Assembly: GCA_030603245.1 (NCBI GenBank)
Contig: JAUVYE010000005.1
Location: 1 to 52,002 of the forward strand
Source: a bacterium
GTDB taxonomy: Bacteria; Patescibacteriota; Minisyncoccia; Minisyncoccales; DG-74-3
Length of the DNA stretch: 52,002 bases
Direction: 5' to 3'
This document shows positions 40,025 to 48,503 of the stretch, piece after piece; positions within the stretch are counted from its first letter, which is position 1, and every line of letters starts with the position of its first letter. The notes under the pieces are model-generated. The model had not been told where the DNA came from and did no database searches. It was given only the letters and a program-made list of their open reading frames with translations. The position numbers were made by a program, and so were the translations under genes.

Positions 40025-41200
40025 TTGCAATTTTCAGATTTTTGTGTTTTAATAATAGCAATGATAATAACTGTTATTATAATTCTTGTTTTGGCTTTAA
40101 TATTTATAAACACTTTTCTTCCTTCTCTTCCAATGTTAAAAGAGAATGTTTTTCTGTCTCAAGACACTGATTCTCAAGTTGAAACAAGCATTTCTGAAAA
40201 ACAATCAACAACTCCTTATACCTCTGAAACATCAACTCCAGAAACCCAAACCCTTGAAATAACAACTAAAATAGTTTCTGGTCCAAAGCATAACGAAGTT
40301 ATAGACGAAACAAATGAAATTACTTTTCAATTTGACCTTAAAATCCCTGATCCAGACAAACGTACAAGGTTTGAGACTAAAGTGTTGGGTTTTGATACTG
40401 ATTGGAAATCAACTTCTTCTAAAAAAAGAACTATAACTCTGCCTCCTGGACCCAAAAAATACACTTTTCTGGTTCGGGAAAAAGAAAAAGCAGAAACCAC
40501 TTCGCCTGCTCAAAGAATATTTAAGCTTAATATTTCTCCTTATTTTGGAAAAGTAGAGATTGAGGACTTAGAACTGGGGACAAAAACTAGTTATTCTTTA
40601 ATTACCCTAGACACTGATTTAGAAAGAGAAGAAGAAATTAACATGACTGACTGGCAGCTTCAAGGAAGACTAAAGAGTTTTGATTTTTCCAAAGGCATTC
40701 AAGCATATCACCCTATTTTCAACGCTGTTCCTAATGAAGATATTATAATCAAAAGAGGCGACACAATATACTTATCAGCTGCTTCAACCCCCTTGGGCCT
40801 TGTTAATGTATTTAAAACAAATCAATGCACAGGCTATTTAGATGATTTGCGCGATTTCCCAATTACAATCCCAGAAGATTGCCCTAAAATAGAACAAGAC
40901 GACATTTCTGAGCTTGATCAGTGTTGTCAAGAATATATTCTTGATTTAGAAAAATGCGAACTTCCAAAAGATACTTATGTTTTAGATTTAGAGTGCAAAA
41001 ATTATGTTACAAACAATATCAATTATGAAGGTTGTTTCAGTAAATACTCTAAATACAATGATTTCTTGGGAGATGAATGGCACATGTATTTAAACTTTAA
41101 TTTAGTGCTTACTGGCGAATGTCATACTCTTTATTTACGAGACCAAAACAATCTTTTTATAGATAAATACACTTACGGTAAAGCCGAATGTAATTGGTAA
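40025..41200 (+). CDS. Membrane-anchored extracellular protein of unknown function
   Basis: This is the only long plus-strand gene. It encodes up to 391 residues with an N-terminal membrane helix (IIAMIITVIIILVLALIFI), a Ser/Thr-rich linker (about 45-80), a beta-rich domain (about 80-180) and a Cys-rich last third that includes QCCQEY and DLEC, suggesting disulfides outside the membrane. The segment MTDWQLQGRLKSFDF followed by VPNEDIIIKRGDTIYL faintly resembles lamin-tail domains. The start is uncertain: TTG at 40025 or ATG at 40061. It diverges from the DeoR-type regulator gene. Confidence 0.65.
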   Translation: MQFSDFCVLIIAMIITVIIILVLALIFINTFLPSLPMLKENVFLSQDTDSQVETSISEKQSTTPYTSETSTPETQTLEITTKIVSGPKHNEVIDETNEITFQFDLKIPDPDKRTRFETKVLGFDTDWKSTSSKKRTITLPPGPKKYTFLVREKEKAETTSPAQRIFKLNISPYFGKVEIEDLELGTKTSYSLITLDTDLEREEEINMTDWQLQGRLKSFDFSKGIQAYHPIFNAVPNEDIIIKRGDTIYLSAASTPLGLVNVFKTNQCTGYLDDLRDFPITIPEDCPKIEQDDISELDQCCQEYILDLEKCELPKDTYVLDLECKNYVTNNINYEGCFSKYSKYNDFLGDEWHMYLNFNLVLTGECHTLYLRDQNNLFIDKYTYGKAECNW

Positions 41201-41210
41201 AACTCATTAA

Positions 41211-41244
41211 AAAAAAGAGGGCTCTATGCTTTCCTCTTTTTTAA
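41211..41244. terminator. Bidirectional terminator between convergent genes
   Basis: AAAAAAGAGG and CCTCTTTTTT form a 10-bp stem around a 12-nt loop. It serves the plus-strand gene at 40025 and the minus-strand gene at 41305. Confidence 0.85.
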
Positions 41245-41304
41245 TATAGGTAATCAGATACACCTCCTACTACTTACTATTTCTCGTTCAATCTAAAACA
41301 AACA

Positions 41305-42414
41305 CTATTCTTCCCAGGAAAAGGTAGCGACCTGCCAGCTATCACCGCTTAGTCCGATTACCTTGGTAACCGCTACTTTTGTCCCGCTGTTATCCCAAAC
41401 CGGGTCGTCGTAAATAGTAATAGGAAGCCCGTCTGGCGGTTCAATTATAGATTGAGGATTAGTACCATCGGAGTTTATAATCCAGATTTGAGGAAATCCC
41501 CGAGCAAGCTTATGTTTTGTAAATACAATCTTGTCATTTTTATTCCAAGCACGCTCCCTTATTACTTGAGAACTGTCTCCTGGAGCATAAATCACGTGCT
41601 TGTTTGAACCGTCGCTGTTCATAACCCAAATCTCATTCGGCGGCCTATTCTTTGATTCCGGAGCATAGGAAGTAAAACCTTTAAGGTAAACAATTTTAAA
41701 ACCATTGTAACTAAAAGATGGACCAGTACAAAAATCATCTTCATCAGTGGTTAATCGAGTTTTCCCGTTCCCGTCAGCATTCATTATCCAAATTGATGAA
41801 AAAGACTTATCTTCATTATAAACGTTATAGGCAATCTTATTTCCGTCAGGGCTCCAACTGGCATGTTCCACTTTCTGTACAGTCAGCTGAACTCTTTGCG
41901 CCCAATCCTCACCCAAATCAACTAAAAATAATCCAGAATTTTCTCTTTCTCCATAAGCTATTACTTTATTACCAACTGGACTCCAGGAAGGGTTAAAGAG
42001 ATGATCTCTTTCCCAAGGACCAATTGAAGTAAGTCCAGTTCCGTCACTATTAATCATGTAGAGACCGCCTTTCATCTGGTCTTTTTCTAGGCTCAAAAAA
42101 ACTATTTTGCTTCCGTCAGGGCTCCAGGAGGGATCAGCAGCAAGCTTTTCTAAAAAAGTAATCTGGATAGGAATCAAGGCAGGTTTTTTCTCTTCTTCTT
42201 CAGATATTTCATCTTCTTCTAAAACTATTTCTTCCTTTTCCTCTCCTTCTTCGGGTAAAACCGCTTGTTCTTCTACCTGCTCTTCTGTAACTTCTTCTTC
42301 CTCCTCGATTTTTTCTTTTTCAGATTCAGGGAGGTAAAGATTTTTCCAAACAAAAAACCCTCCTATACCTAAACCGATTAAAACTATTAAAATAATTAAA
42401 ATTTTAGTTTTCAT
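41305..42414 (-). CDS. Membrane-anchored TolB-like beta-propeller protein
   Basis: The 369-residue protein has an N-terminal membrane anchor (IIIL-type helix, about 4-23), a Glu-rich linker (about 30-78) and a six-bladed TolB/WD40-like propeller with repeated PSWSPDGSKIVFLS-, ASWSPDGNKIAY- and IWIMNADGNGKTRLT-type blades. Such propellers bind proteins or peptidoglycan-linked partners at the surface; here the partner is unknown. It begins 2 nt after the stop of the 643-residue gene and shares its anchor-plus-acidic-linker design, so both form an operon. Confidence 0.8.
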   Translation of the reverse strand: MKTKILIILIVLIGLGIGGFFVWKNLYLPESEKEKIEEEEEVTEEQVEEQAVLPEEGEEKEEIVLEEDEISEEEEKKPALIPIQITFLEKLAADPSWSPDGSKIVFLSLEKDQMKGGLYMINSDGTGLTSIGPWERDHLFNPSWSPVGNKVIAYGERENSGLFLVDLGEDWAQRVQLTVQKVEHASWSPDGNKIAYNVYNEDKSFSSIWIMNADGNGKTRLTTDEDDFCTGPSFSYNGFKIVYLKGFTSYAPESKNRPPNEIWVMNSDGSNKHVIYAPGDSSQVIRERAWNKNDKIVFTKHKLARGFPQIWIINSDGTNPQSIIEPPDGLPITIYDDPVWDNSGTKVAVTKVIGLSGDSWQVATFSWEE

Positions 42415-42416
42415 TT

Positions 42417-44348
42417 CTATTTAATTAAAGAGTCATCTAATATCTCTATTTGATAAACTTTTTGATCCGCCCAATTTTCATTTGTCCGTTGCAAAGTCCA
42501 CAAATATTCTCCGTCGTGGGCTATCGCCCAAGTTCCCTCAGCTGCTTGATAAATCTTGTCAACAAAATTTCCTTGCTTATCATATTTACATATTTCATGC
42601 CCACATTGAGCAACCCAGAAATATTTTCCATCAAAGGTCATACTCTGACCTCCTAAGCCTTTTAGCTTCATTACCTCAAGTACATTTCCTTTTCTGTCAA
42701 CTTTATAAATCTGCTCTTGCTTTACCCAATTTACCAAGTAAAGATACTGGCCATCCCATGCTATTCCACTTGCCCCACTTTCCATAGCTGGAATCTTAAA
42801 GCTTGACAGAATTTCGCCATTCTCAGGATTAACTTCAAAAACTTTTAACGAGGAAAAATCATTTATCCATAATGATTTACCATCAAAAGCAATGCCATGA
42901 GGCTGGGCAATTCCTGTATTCTCAAATCTTTTTACAATTTCTCCTGTTTCTGGGTTAAGCTTGATCAAGATTTCGCTTCCCCCAAACTCGAAAAGCCATA
43001 AATATCCATCAGCCCAAGCAAGGCTCCAGCCGAATCCTCCCTGAACAGGATAAATCCTTTTCACAATTCTTCGTGTTTCATCTTCAGAAGAAAAGAAATA
43101 AGGATATTTGTCTTCTGGATCACCGGGACTATAGCCTAATTCTGTTTTCTTGATATCAATGTAATCAAAAACTGGTTCGCTTATTTCTACTTTTTCTTTT
43201 TCTGAGATTTCATATGAGACCTCTTCATCAGACTCAATTTTTTCATCAATTATTGTTCTATCAACACTTCCCCACCAATTTTCTTTTATCTCCACTTGCT
43301 CCATAAAAAAGAGGTTTAAATTTATTTTATTATTGATATCGTTGTTCTGGAGAAAAATCTTGCTCTCGTATGAGCCTATTCCTCTTTCAGAATTATTTCT
43401 TATTTCATTTCCTGCTAATTCGCATCTTGTTCGAAAACGACACTCTACTCCCCAGCTATTATTTTCAATTAAATTATTTTTGATTATAGTATGACTAAAA
43501 TCATCTATGGTAATACCATATTTGTTGTTTCTTATGACGTTGTTTTCTATAGTTACATTTGTTGCCTCTCCGTGAATTCCGGTATTGTGAGGAATATTAA
43601 AAATTTTATTTCCTCTGATGATAACATTATAATTAAACTGTTCCATTGCTATGCCATTGTAATTTACACTGTAAATTGTGTTATTTTCAATACAGGGATT
43701 AGACCTTTCCATATAAATTCCTTCGTTGTTTATCCAGCGTATTACAGAGTTGCTTACCGTTCCCGAGGAATCAAAAAATAAAACTCCCATTGTGGAATAT
43801 TCTATTATTGCATGGTCAATGATATTTTCATTTTTGCTATTTAAAATATGAATTCCTTCCCAATCTCCATTGATCGGTTTTTCAGCAACTGAAGTAAACC
43901 AGACCTGTTTTTGGGCTGTTCCCAGAACTCTCAAAATTCCGCCATCAACTCGTAAATGCCCTTTGTAAGGATTCTTATAATCATGAACGTATCTAAATTC
44001 CACAAGGGTGCCTGGCATTATTGTTAGAGTTATCCCCTTTGGTACAATCAGCCAGCCATCAACATAAATTTCTCCGCTCCACTCTTCATCTCTTACTAGT
44101 GTTCCAACTTTGGTGGTATTAGAAATCTTTTTGAGACCCAATTCCTCCTCCTGAATAATTTCTCCTTCCTCCTCTTCTTCTGGTAAAACCGTTTGCTCTT
44201 CTACTTGCTCTTCTACCTGCTCTTCTGGAGTCTCTCTTTCTTCAGTAATTTCATGTTTAATTTCTTCCTCTGGTATTGACTGATAATACAAATAACTCAA
44301 TCCCGCAATAATAATTATAATAATAATGGCAATTATTGTTTTGGACAT
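42417..44348 (-). CDS. Membrane-anchored beta-helix plus beta-propeller protein
   Basis: The 643-residue protein has a membrane anchor (IAIIIIIIIAGLSYLYY), a Glu-rich linker with two EEQVEEQ repeats (about 35-72), a right-handed parallel beta-helix (about 115-350) built of NosD/CASH-type coils such as NENIIDHAIIEYSTMGVLFF and IRNNKYGITIDDFSH, and a C-terminal propeller (about 430-640) with repeated FDGKSLWINDF-, WDGQYLYLVNW- and FDGKYFWVAQC-type blades. The combination suggests polysaccharide or surface-polymer binding. Function is unknown. Confidence 0.78.
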   Translation of the reverse strand: MSKTIIAIIIIIIIAGLSYLYYQSIPEEEIKHEITEERETPEEQVEEQVEEQTVLPEEEEEGEIIQEEELGLKKISNTTKVGTLVRDEEWSGEIYVDGWLIVPKGITLTIMPGTLVEFRYVHDYKNPYKGHLRVDGGILRVLGTAQKQVWFTSVAEKPINGDWEGIHILNSKNENIIDHAIIEYSTMGVLFFDSSGTVSNSVIRWINNEGIYMERSNPCIENNTIYSVNYNGIAMEQFNYNVIIRGNKIFNIPHNTGIHGEATNVTIENNVIRNNKYGITIDDFSHTIIKNNLIENNSWGVECRFRTRCELAGNEIRNNSERGIGSYESKIFLQNNDINNKINLNLFFMEQVEIKENWWGSVDRTIIDEKIESDEEVSYEISEKEKVEISEPVFDYIDIKKTELGYSPGDPEDKYPYFFSSEDETRRIVKRIYPVQGGFGWSLAWADGYLWLFEFGGSEILIKLNPETGEIVKRFENTGIAQPHGIAFDGKSLWINDFSSLKVFEVNPENGEILSSFKIPAMESGASGIAWDGQYLYLVNWVKQEQIYKVDRKGNVLEVMKLKGLGGQSMTFDGKYFWVAQCGHEICKYDKQGNFVDKIYQAAEGTWAIAHDGEYLWTLQRTNENWADQKVYQIEILDDSLIK

Positions 44349-44382
44349 ATAATTTGTTAATTAATTGTCTTTTTTCATTCTA

Positions 44383-44450
44383 CTAAAAAACCGCCTAAGT
44401 GAATAGAACAGGAGTGGTTCCCCTGGCTGGACAATGTTAAAACCTGTTTA
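44383..44450. repeat. Degenerate terminator/tail repeat R1
   Basis: The stretch begins ATTCTACTAAAAAACCGCC, a decayed version of the terminator family at 7213 and 45838. It is followed by GTTCCCCTGGCTGGAC and TTAAAACCTGTTTA, which match the block after the 45838 terminator. Between 44349 and 44518 I see no gene. Confidence 0.5.
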
Positions 44451-44608
44451 GTAAAAGTTTAAACAACAAAATACCTCACCTTTGGGGTGTTTAAATAAAG
44501 ATAAATCTTGTATCAGTTTTATTCCTCTCCTTCTGGCCCTACCCTACGTATCTCTATATATCTTCCTTCTTCCCCGGGTATCTCTATAATTTCTTCTTCT
44601 ATTACCCC

Positions 44609-45787
44609 TCATATACACGCACCATCTTCACAACCGTGTGGACAATCATACTCCTCAGATGATGCTTGATTACGGTTACCACACATCCACTCTGTTAACC
44701 TGTCTTCATCACAGGAATCTGTATTTATTTCATGGCTAATTAGTGTTCCATCTGTAGTATTTATAACCTTACATTCTAATGTTCCTTTCGTATAATAATG
44801 ATACTCACTTAAAGAAGAACTTCTATCAGAATCTTCACAGCAATATTTTGTTTGGCCGTAAGTAACATAACCACGAGGACAATCAGGGTCTTCCTTTAGA
44901 GGTAAAGTCTTTAATTCAGTACCGCTAGAAGCCTTTACTGTAGAAACCGAAAGCATGATAAAGCATTCATTTGCTGTTGTCACTCCAAATTCTCTACATC
45001 TATCTTCAAGCGATACACATATCTCTGATGGCCCTCCACTTTCTATACAGAAGGTTTCAATCTGTTTAAATGTTTTAAACTTCTCAAGAGGAAATTGCTC
45101 ACACATCTCTGGTGTTCCTCCCTGTTCTAAGCAGATATTTCTAAGTGATTTAGACGTGTCAATGCCCTCAAGAGCTTTCTCTATTTCTAATTCCTGTTGA
45201 ACTCTCGTTTGAACTCTTTCTCTTACTTCTTGTGGAACCTCTGTTGATAGAGAAACTGTTTCTGGAACATTGCCTAAAGCATCTTGTGCTTTTAATGCCT
45301 CAACTGCTTTTTCGTGTCCTTTTAGTGAAACCTTCATTGCGTTTTCAATGGCTGGTTTTGCCTGCTCCGGAACTTTCTCATAAACTTCAGCTAAAACCTC
45401 TAAATGAACAGAGGTTGTTTTTCCGATTTTAGCCATAACTTTTTCAGTACTCTGTCCTTTGACTTGTGCTTTTTTTGCCAGAGCTATGCTATTATTTAAC
45501 TGATTCTCGTATCTTGCAAGGGTTTTTTCTGCAAATTCTGGCTTTCCTTTTTCTACTACAGCTTGAACCTCAGCCAGTCTTTCAGCAGCCAATGTAGCAT
45601 ACCTTTCAGCTTTTTTGAGGTCGCCAAAGGTAAAAAAAGTGCCAATCCACTCTGCAATTGTCTCCAAAAAGTAAAATGGACTATCAGGTAAAAGTCCTGG
45701 ACTTGGAAGTTCTGTTTCTTGAGCTAAAACTCCTGTCCCGAGAGAAAACAGAAATACTGAAATTATTAATAAAGATATTGCTTTCAT
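44609..45787 (-). CDS. Secreted DUF5667-type protein with possible UGA readthrough extension
   Basis: The 392-residue protein has a signal peptide (LLIISVFLFSLGTGVLAQ) and then LLPDSPFYFLETIAEWIGTFF, the DUF5667 opening, followed by a long helical domain (about 55-215). A C-terminal half has three repeats of the CLEQGGTPEMCEQF type and a Cys-rich end CPHGCEDGACI. The UGA stop (44611-44609) is followed in the same frame by 29 sense codons, rich in Glu and Ile, before TAA at 44519-44521. The gene may be a sensor or surface protein related to the anti-sigma extracellular domain. Confidence 0.75.
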   Translation of the reverse strand: MKAISLLIISVFLFSLGTGVLAQETELPSPGLLPDSPFYFLETIAEWIGTFFTFGDLKKAERYATLAAERLAEVQAVVEKGKPEFAEKTLARYENQLNNSIALAKKAQVKGQSTEKVMAKIGKTTSVHLEVLAEVYEKVPEQAKPAIENAMKVSLKGHEKAVEALKAQDALGNVPETVSLSTEVPQEVRERVQTRVQQELEIEKALEGIDTSKSLRNICLEQGGTPEMCEQFPLEKFKTFKQIETFCIESGGPSEICVSLEDRCREFGVTTANECFIMLSVSTVKASSGTELKTLPLKEDPDCPRGYVTYGQTKYCCEDSDRSSSLSEYHYYTKGTLECKVINTTDGTLISHEINTDSCDEDRLTEWMCGNRNQASSEEYDCPHGCEDGACI

Positions 45788-45837
45788 AATTTAGTTCATT
45801 GGTTCTTTTGCTTTGCCGACCTTTTATCTCTATTCTA

Positions 45838-45861
45838 TCAAAAAACCGCCTTTTTGGCGAT
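45838..45861 (-). terminator. Terminator of the CGCC/GGCG family
   Basis: CGCC-AAAAA-GGCG followed by GTTTTTTGATAGAAT on the minus strand. It lies in the 45788-46014 interval, 3' of hicA. Confidence 0.7.
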
Positions 45862-45886
45862 TTTAAAACTCAGTTCCGGGGACTGG

Positions 45887-45927
45887 ACGATATTAGAACC
45901 TATTTTGTGTTGAATTAAATCAAAAAA
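45887..45927. repeat. Conserved 41-nt block R2
   Basis: It matches 51828-51868 at 38 of 41 positions, both ending TTGAATTAAATCAAAAAA beside a terminator stem. Confidence 0.7.
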
Positions 45928-45949
45928 ACCACCATTCAGGCGGCTTTTT
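45922..45949. terminator. Bidirectional hairpin terminator 3' of hicA
   Basis: CCACC/GGCGG (with a G-U) and flanking A/T runs. On the minus strand the stem is followed by TTTTTTTGATT, on the plus strand by CTTTTTG. Confidence 0.6.
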
Positions 45950-45958
45950 GATTGAGAT

Positions 45959-46065
45959 GTACAATCCATGTTCTCGGACAATCTATGTTGTAAGTCTCTT
46001 TTTTTAATGAAAATCTAGCACCACAAATATTTATAAATCTCTTCCTCTGAATAACCAAGCTCCTT
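45959..46065. repeat. Left 107-bp inverted repeat of the hicBA cassette
   Basis: It is the reverse complement of 46759-46865 at 105 of 107 positions. It includes the last 16 codons of hicA plus 3' flanking DNA. Confidence 0.9.
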
Positions 46066-46320
46066 CACAAGATAATCTTCAACAAAATCTTTCAAGAGAT
46101 TTCTATCAATAGGATTGTGTCTTGGGATTACAGAAGTTTTTCCAGTAGGGAGATGTGTAATTTTGGTATGTTTACCCCCACTTTTTTTTACAAAAAAATC
46201 CCCAATTTTTTTAAGAGCGTTAAAAACTTTTTGGGGAGAACAATTAGCTAGTTTCGGTTTTTGAGTCTTTTTTCTTACTTTCTTTACTTGTATACTTCTT
46301 TTTTTCTTTTTACTAACCAT
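46015..46320 (-). CDS. hicA: HicA-family mRNA interferase toxin
   Basis: HicA toxins are small double-stranded-RNA-binding-fold RNases whose active site is a His. The 101-residue protein has a basic N-terminal extension (about 1-24) and then a HicA domain, CSPQKVFNALKKIGDFFVKK, SGGKHTKITH with the candidate catalytic His55 and the VIPRHNPIDRNLLKDFVED end. The last 16 residues (LGYSEEEIYKYLWC at the end) are encoded inside the inverted repeat. The order hicB-hicA, with the antitoxin first, is the less common arrangement. Confidence 0.8.
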   Translation of the reverse strand: MVSKKKKRSIQVKKVRKKTQKPKLANCSPQKVFNALKKIGDFFVKKSGGKHTKITHLPTGKTSVIPRHNPIDRNLLKDFVEDYLVKELGYSEEEIYKYLWC

Positions 46321-46332
46321 ATTCAGATCATT

Positions 46333-46689
46333 CTAAACTATTGCAAGAACTTCCCTTTTTTCGGTTACCTTAGCTTTCCTCATAAGATCTTGCAGACAGC
46401 GCTCCCACTCTTTTCGTTTTATTTCATCTTCTGGTTTTACTTTCTTCAAAATTCTTTCAGGGACATAGTATCCTATTTTCTTTCTGAATTTAACGGGAAT
46501 ATCAAAATAAGTAAAAATAGCATCATTTATCATTTCTATTAATTCTAAAAAATTTTCTGCTTGACTGTAACAATGAGGTAACTCTTTTATTTTTGTCCAA
46601 AAACCACCTTCTTTTGTTTTATATATATATGCAGTAAGATTTTGTGGTAATTTATTCTTATAAAATTTTAAGTTTTGAATTTTTTTCAT
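46333..46689 (-). CDS. hicB: HicB-family antitoxin
   Basis: The 118-residue protein has the HicB fold: YIYKTKEGGFWTKIKELPHC, YSQAENFLELIEMINDAIFT, an RNase H-like small domain that covers HicA, followed by a C-terminal basic helical part instead of a clear ribbon-helix-helix. It ends 12 nt before hicA, so the two are co-transcribed. The promoter lies in a doubled TTGACAAATTAA stretch just inside the right inverted repeat. Confidence 0.78.
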   Translation of the reverse strand: MKKIQNLKFYKNKLPQNLTAYIYKTKEGGFWTKIKELPHCYSQAENFLELIEMINDAIFTYFDIPVKFRKKIGYYVPERILKKVKPEDEIKRKEWERCLQDLMRKAKVTEKREVLAIV

Positions 46690-46729
46690 ATTTTTAAATA
46701 ATAATTCTTTTTTTTATCATAACATCATA

Positions 46730-46761
46730 TTAATTTGTCAACAAGTTAATTTGTCAACAAG
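46730..46761. repeat. Two tandem 16-bp units carrying doubled -35 boxes
   Basis: TTAATTTGTCAACAAG occurs twice in exact tandem. On the minus strand each unit contains TTGACA, so the hicBA promoter has two possible -35 boxes. A TATGAT lies 14 nt from the nearer one. Confidence 0.75.
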
Positions 46762-46865
46762 GAGCTTGGTTATTCAGAGGAAGAGATTTATAAATATTTG
46801 TGGTGCTAGATTTTCATTAAAAAAAGAGATTTACAACATAGATTGTTCGAGAACATGGATTGTAC
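46759..46865. repeat. Right 107-bp inverted repeat of the hicBA cassette
   Basis: On the plus strand it encodes the HicA tail (ELGYSEEEIYKYLWC and stop) without the rest of the gene. It is a near-perfect inverted copy of 45959-46065. Outside it, 46866-46927 holds a GGCATTTTT/AAAAATTGCC hairpin and ATTGATTT palindrome but no gene. Confidence 0.9.
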
Positions 46866-46927
46866 GGCATTTTTGAAAATAAAAATTGCCCAACGTCGGT
46901 CTATTGATTTCGTAAATCAATGAGGGC

Positions 46928-48430
46928 TTAATAGAGGCAGCAGGCACAGTTAACATTTATTGTTGTGTCTGATTCAAAATCGCTACAACCATCTCCTCCA
47001 CTAGGCCAATAAATATCACATTTTTCATTATTCTCAAAGTAATAATCAGTAATCTGAGGACTTTTTTCTGTTCCTTCAATCCTAATACCTATTTCATTGT
47101 TTTGGAAATAAGAATTTTGGACAACTGAATCTGAATTCTCTAAGAAAAGCCCTCCCCGCCCATTGTTATCAAAAATCACGTTATTAAACTGAACACTAGT
47201 ATTTTGAACATGAATTGCGCCCTTATAAGAATATCCTGCTCCATAACTGATTGTAACGTTCTCTAAAACTGAGTTTTGGCTTTCTGGTTCAAAATAAATC
47301 TCTTTCCAGGGAACTTCATTGGGAAAAGCAGTAAAAATAATCTTGTTTTCGGCTGTACCTTGAGCTAACAAAGTGCCCTTGATATTAAAAGAAGCACCAT
47401 TACGAAAAGTAATCTCCACTCCTGGCTTTATCTCTAAAGTTGAACCCTCAGAAAGCACAAGAAAATCATGGATTAGATAAGGTAGAGTATTTACTTCCCA
47501 AACAATATTACCATGAATGGTTGCTCTTAATGAAATAGCATCAAAAATATTATTACTACCCTTATTATTAATAAATCTTGGAGGAGTATCTGAATTATCA
47601 GAAACAAAAATAGCATATTTATTTCCCTCCAAATTATTCCCTTGAATGACTGGAGAAGCATTAGAACGAAGATAAATTCCATACTCATGATCTTTAATTA
47701 ATCCACAATCTTGAATAATAGGACTTCCTTGTTCTATATCAATACCAATAACCTCTTTTCCTGGTATGGGAAGGCCAGGACCCAAAAAATTCACTTTTTC
47801 AATAAAAGAGTCTGATCCTGTTAATTTAATTCCTCTAAGCCAATATTGTTCCACAATTGAATTTTTAAAAACAATAGAGCTGTTTTCTACGAAAATAGCA
47901 TAGTGTCCCCTCCCTTTAGAACCTATAGTATGACTAATTTGAACCCAATTAAGCTCTGAATCAATGCTGGTTTCATTAAAATACAATCCCTCCCAGGGAG
48001 TACCCTCAATTAAACTAGTAAATATAATTTTTTTATCATCTGTTCCAATTGCTTTTAAGGTTCCGCTTATATCTAAACCATCCTTATTGCCTTTAAACTT
48101 TAAAGTCACTCCTGGTTCGACAACTAAGATTTTGTTCTCAGGAACCAAGATTGTGCTTTGTATTTCATACGGATTACCCAAAAAAGACAAAGTGATTTCA
48201 GAAAATTCACTAAAAGGCAGACTGGAAATTGTTGTTGAAGAAACTGAAACAGAGTTTTGAGCTTTTGGGGTGCCATTAATTTTATTACTTTCTGCATCTA
48301 AACCATTGCGAGTGATTAAATTGTTATTGGCCCAGTTTGACGGGTCGCACCCATCAAGAGTTGAATCAACTCTTTCCATTGTAATTTTGGTCTCATTATT
48401 TCCCGAAGACCAACCCTTCGAACAATCCAC
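46928..48430 (-). pseudogene. 5'-truncated surface beta-helix protein with lamin-tail remnant
   Basis: From a GTG at 48430 the frame encodes 500 residues; it is open to 48496. The N-terminus (ELLDPYSNLIDSVDCSKGW, then ETKITMERVDS and DPSNWA) looks like the last third of a lamin-tail domain. Two long right-handed beta-helix segments follow (about 90-310 and 320-480), and the end is Cys-rich. No signal peptide or complete lamin-tail domain is present. An ATG AAG AAA start in another frame (48500) would join it only after a one-base shift in a T6 run (48467-48472). I infer a 5'-deleted gene next to the restriction-modification gene. Confidence 0.7.
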
Positions 48431-48503
48431 TGAGTCAATTAAATTACTATATGGGTCTAAAAGCTCAAAAAAGTGTTTTGTTTGTTGAAAGTTTCTTCAT
48501 AGA

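Noticed and set aside
45788-45960. GGTCGGC before the DUF5667 gene as a third ECF promoter
   Set aside because: GGTC is present but no TNTWACG lies 15 nt upstream, so the motif is incomplete.
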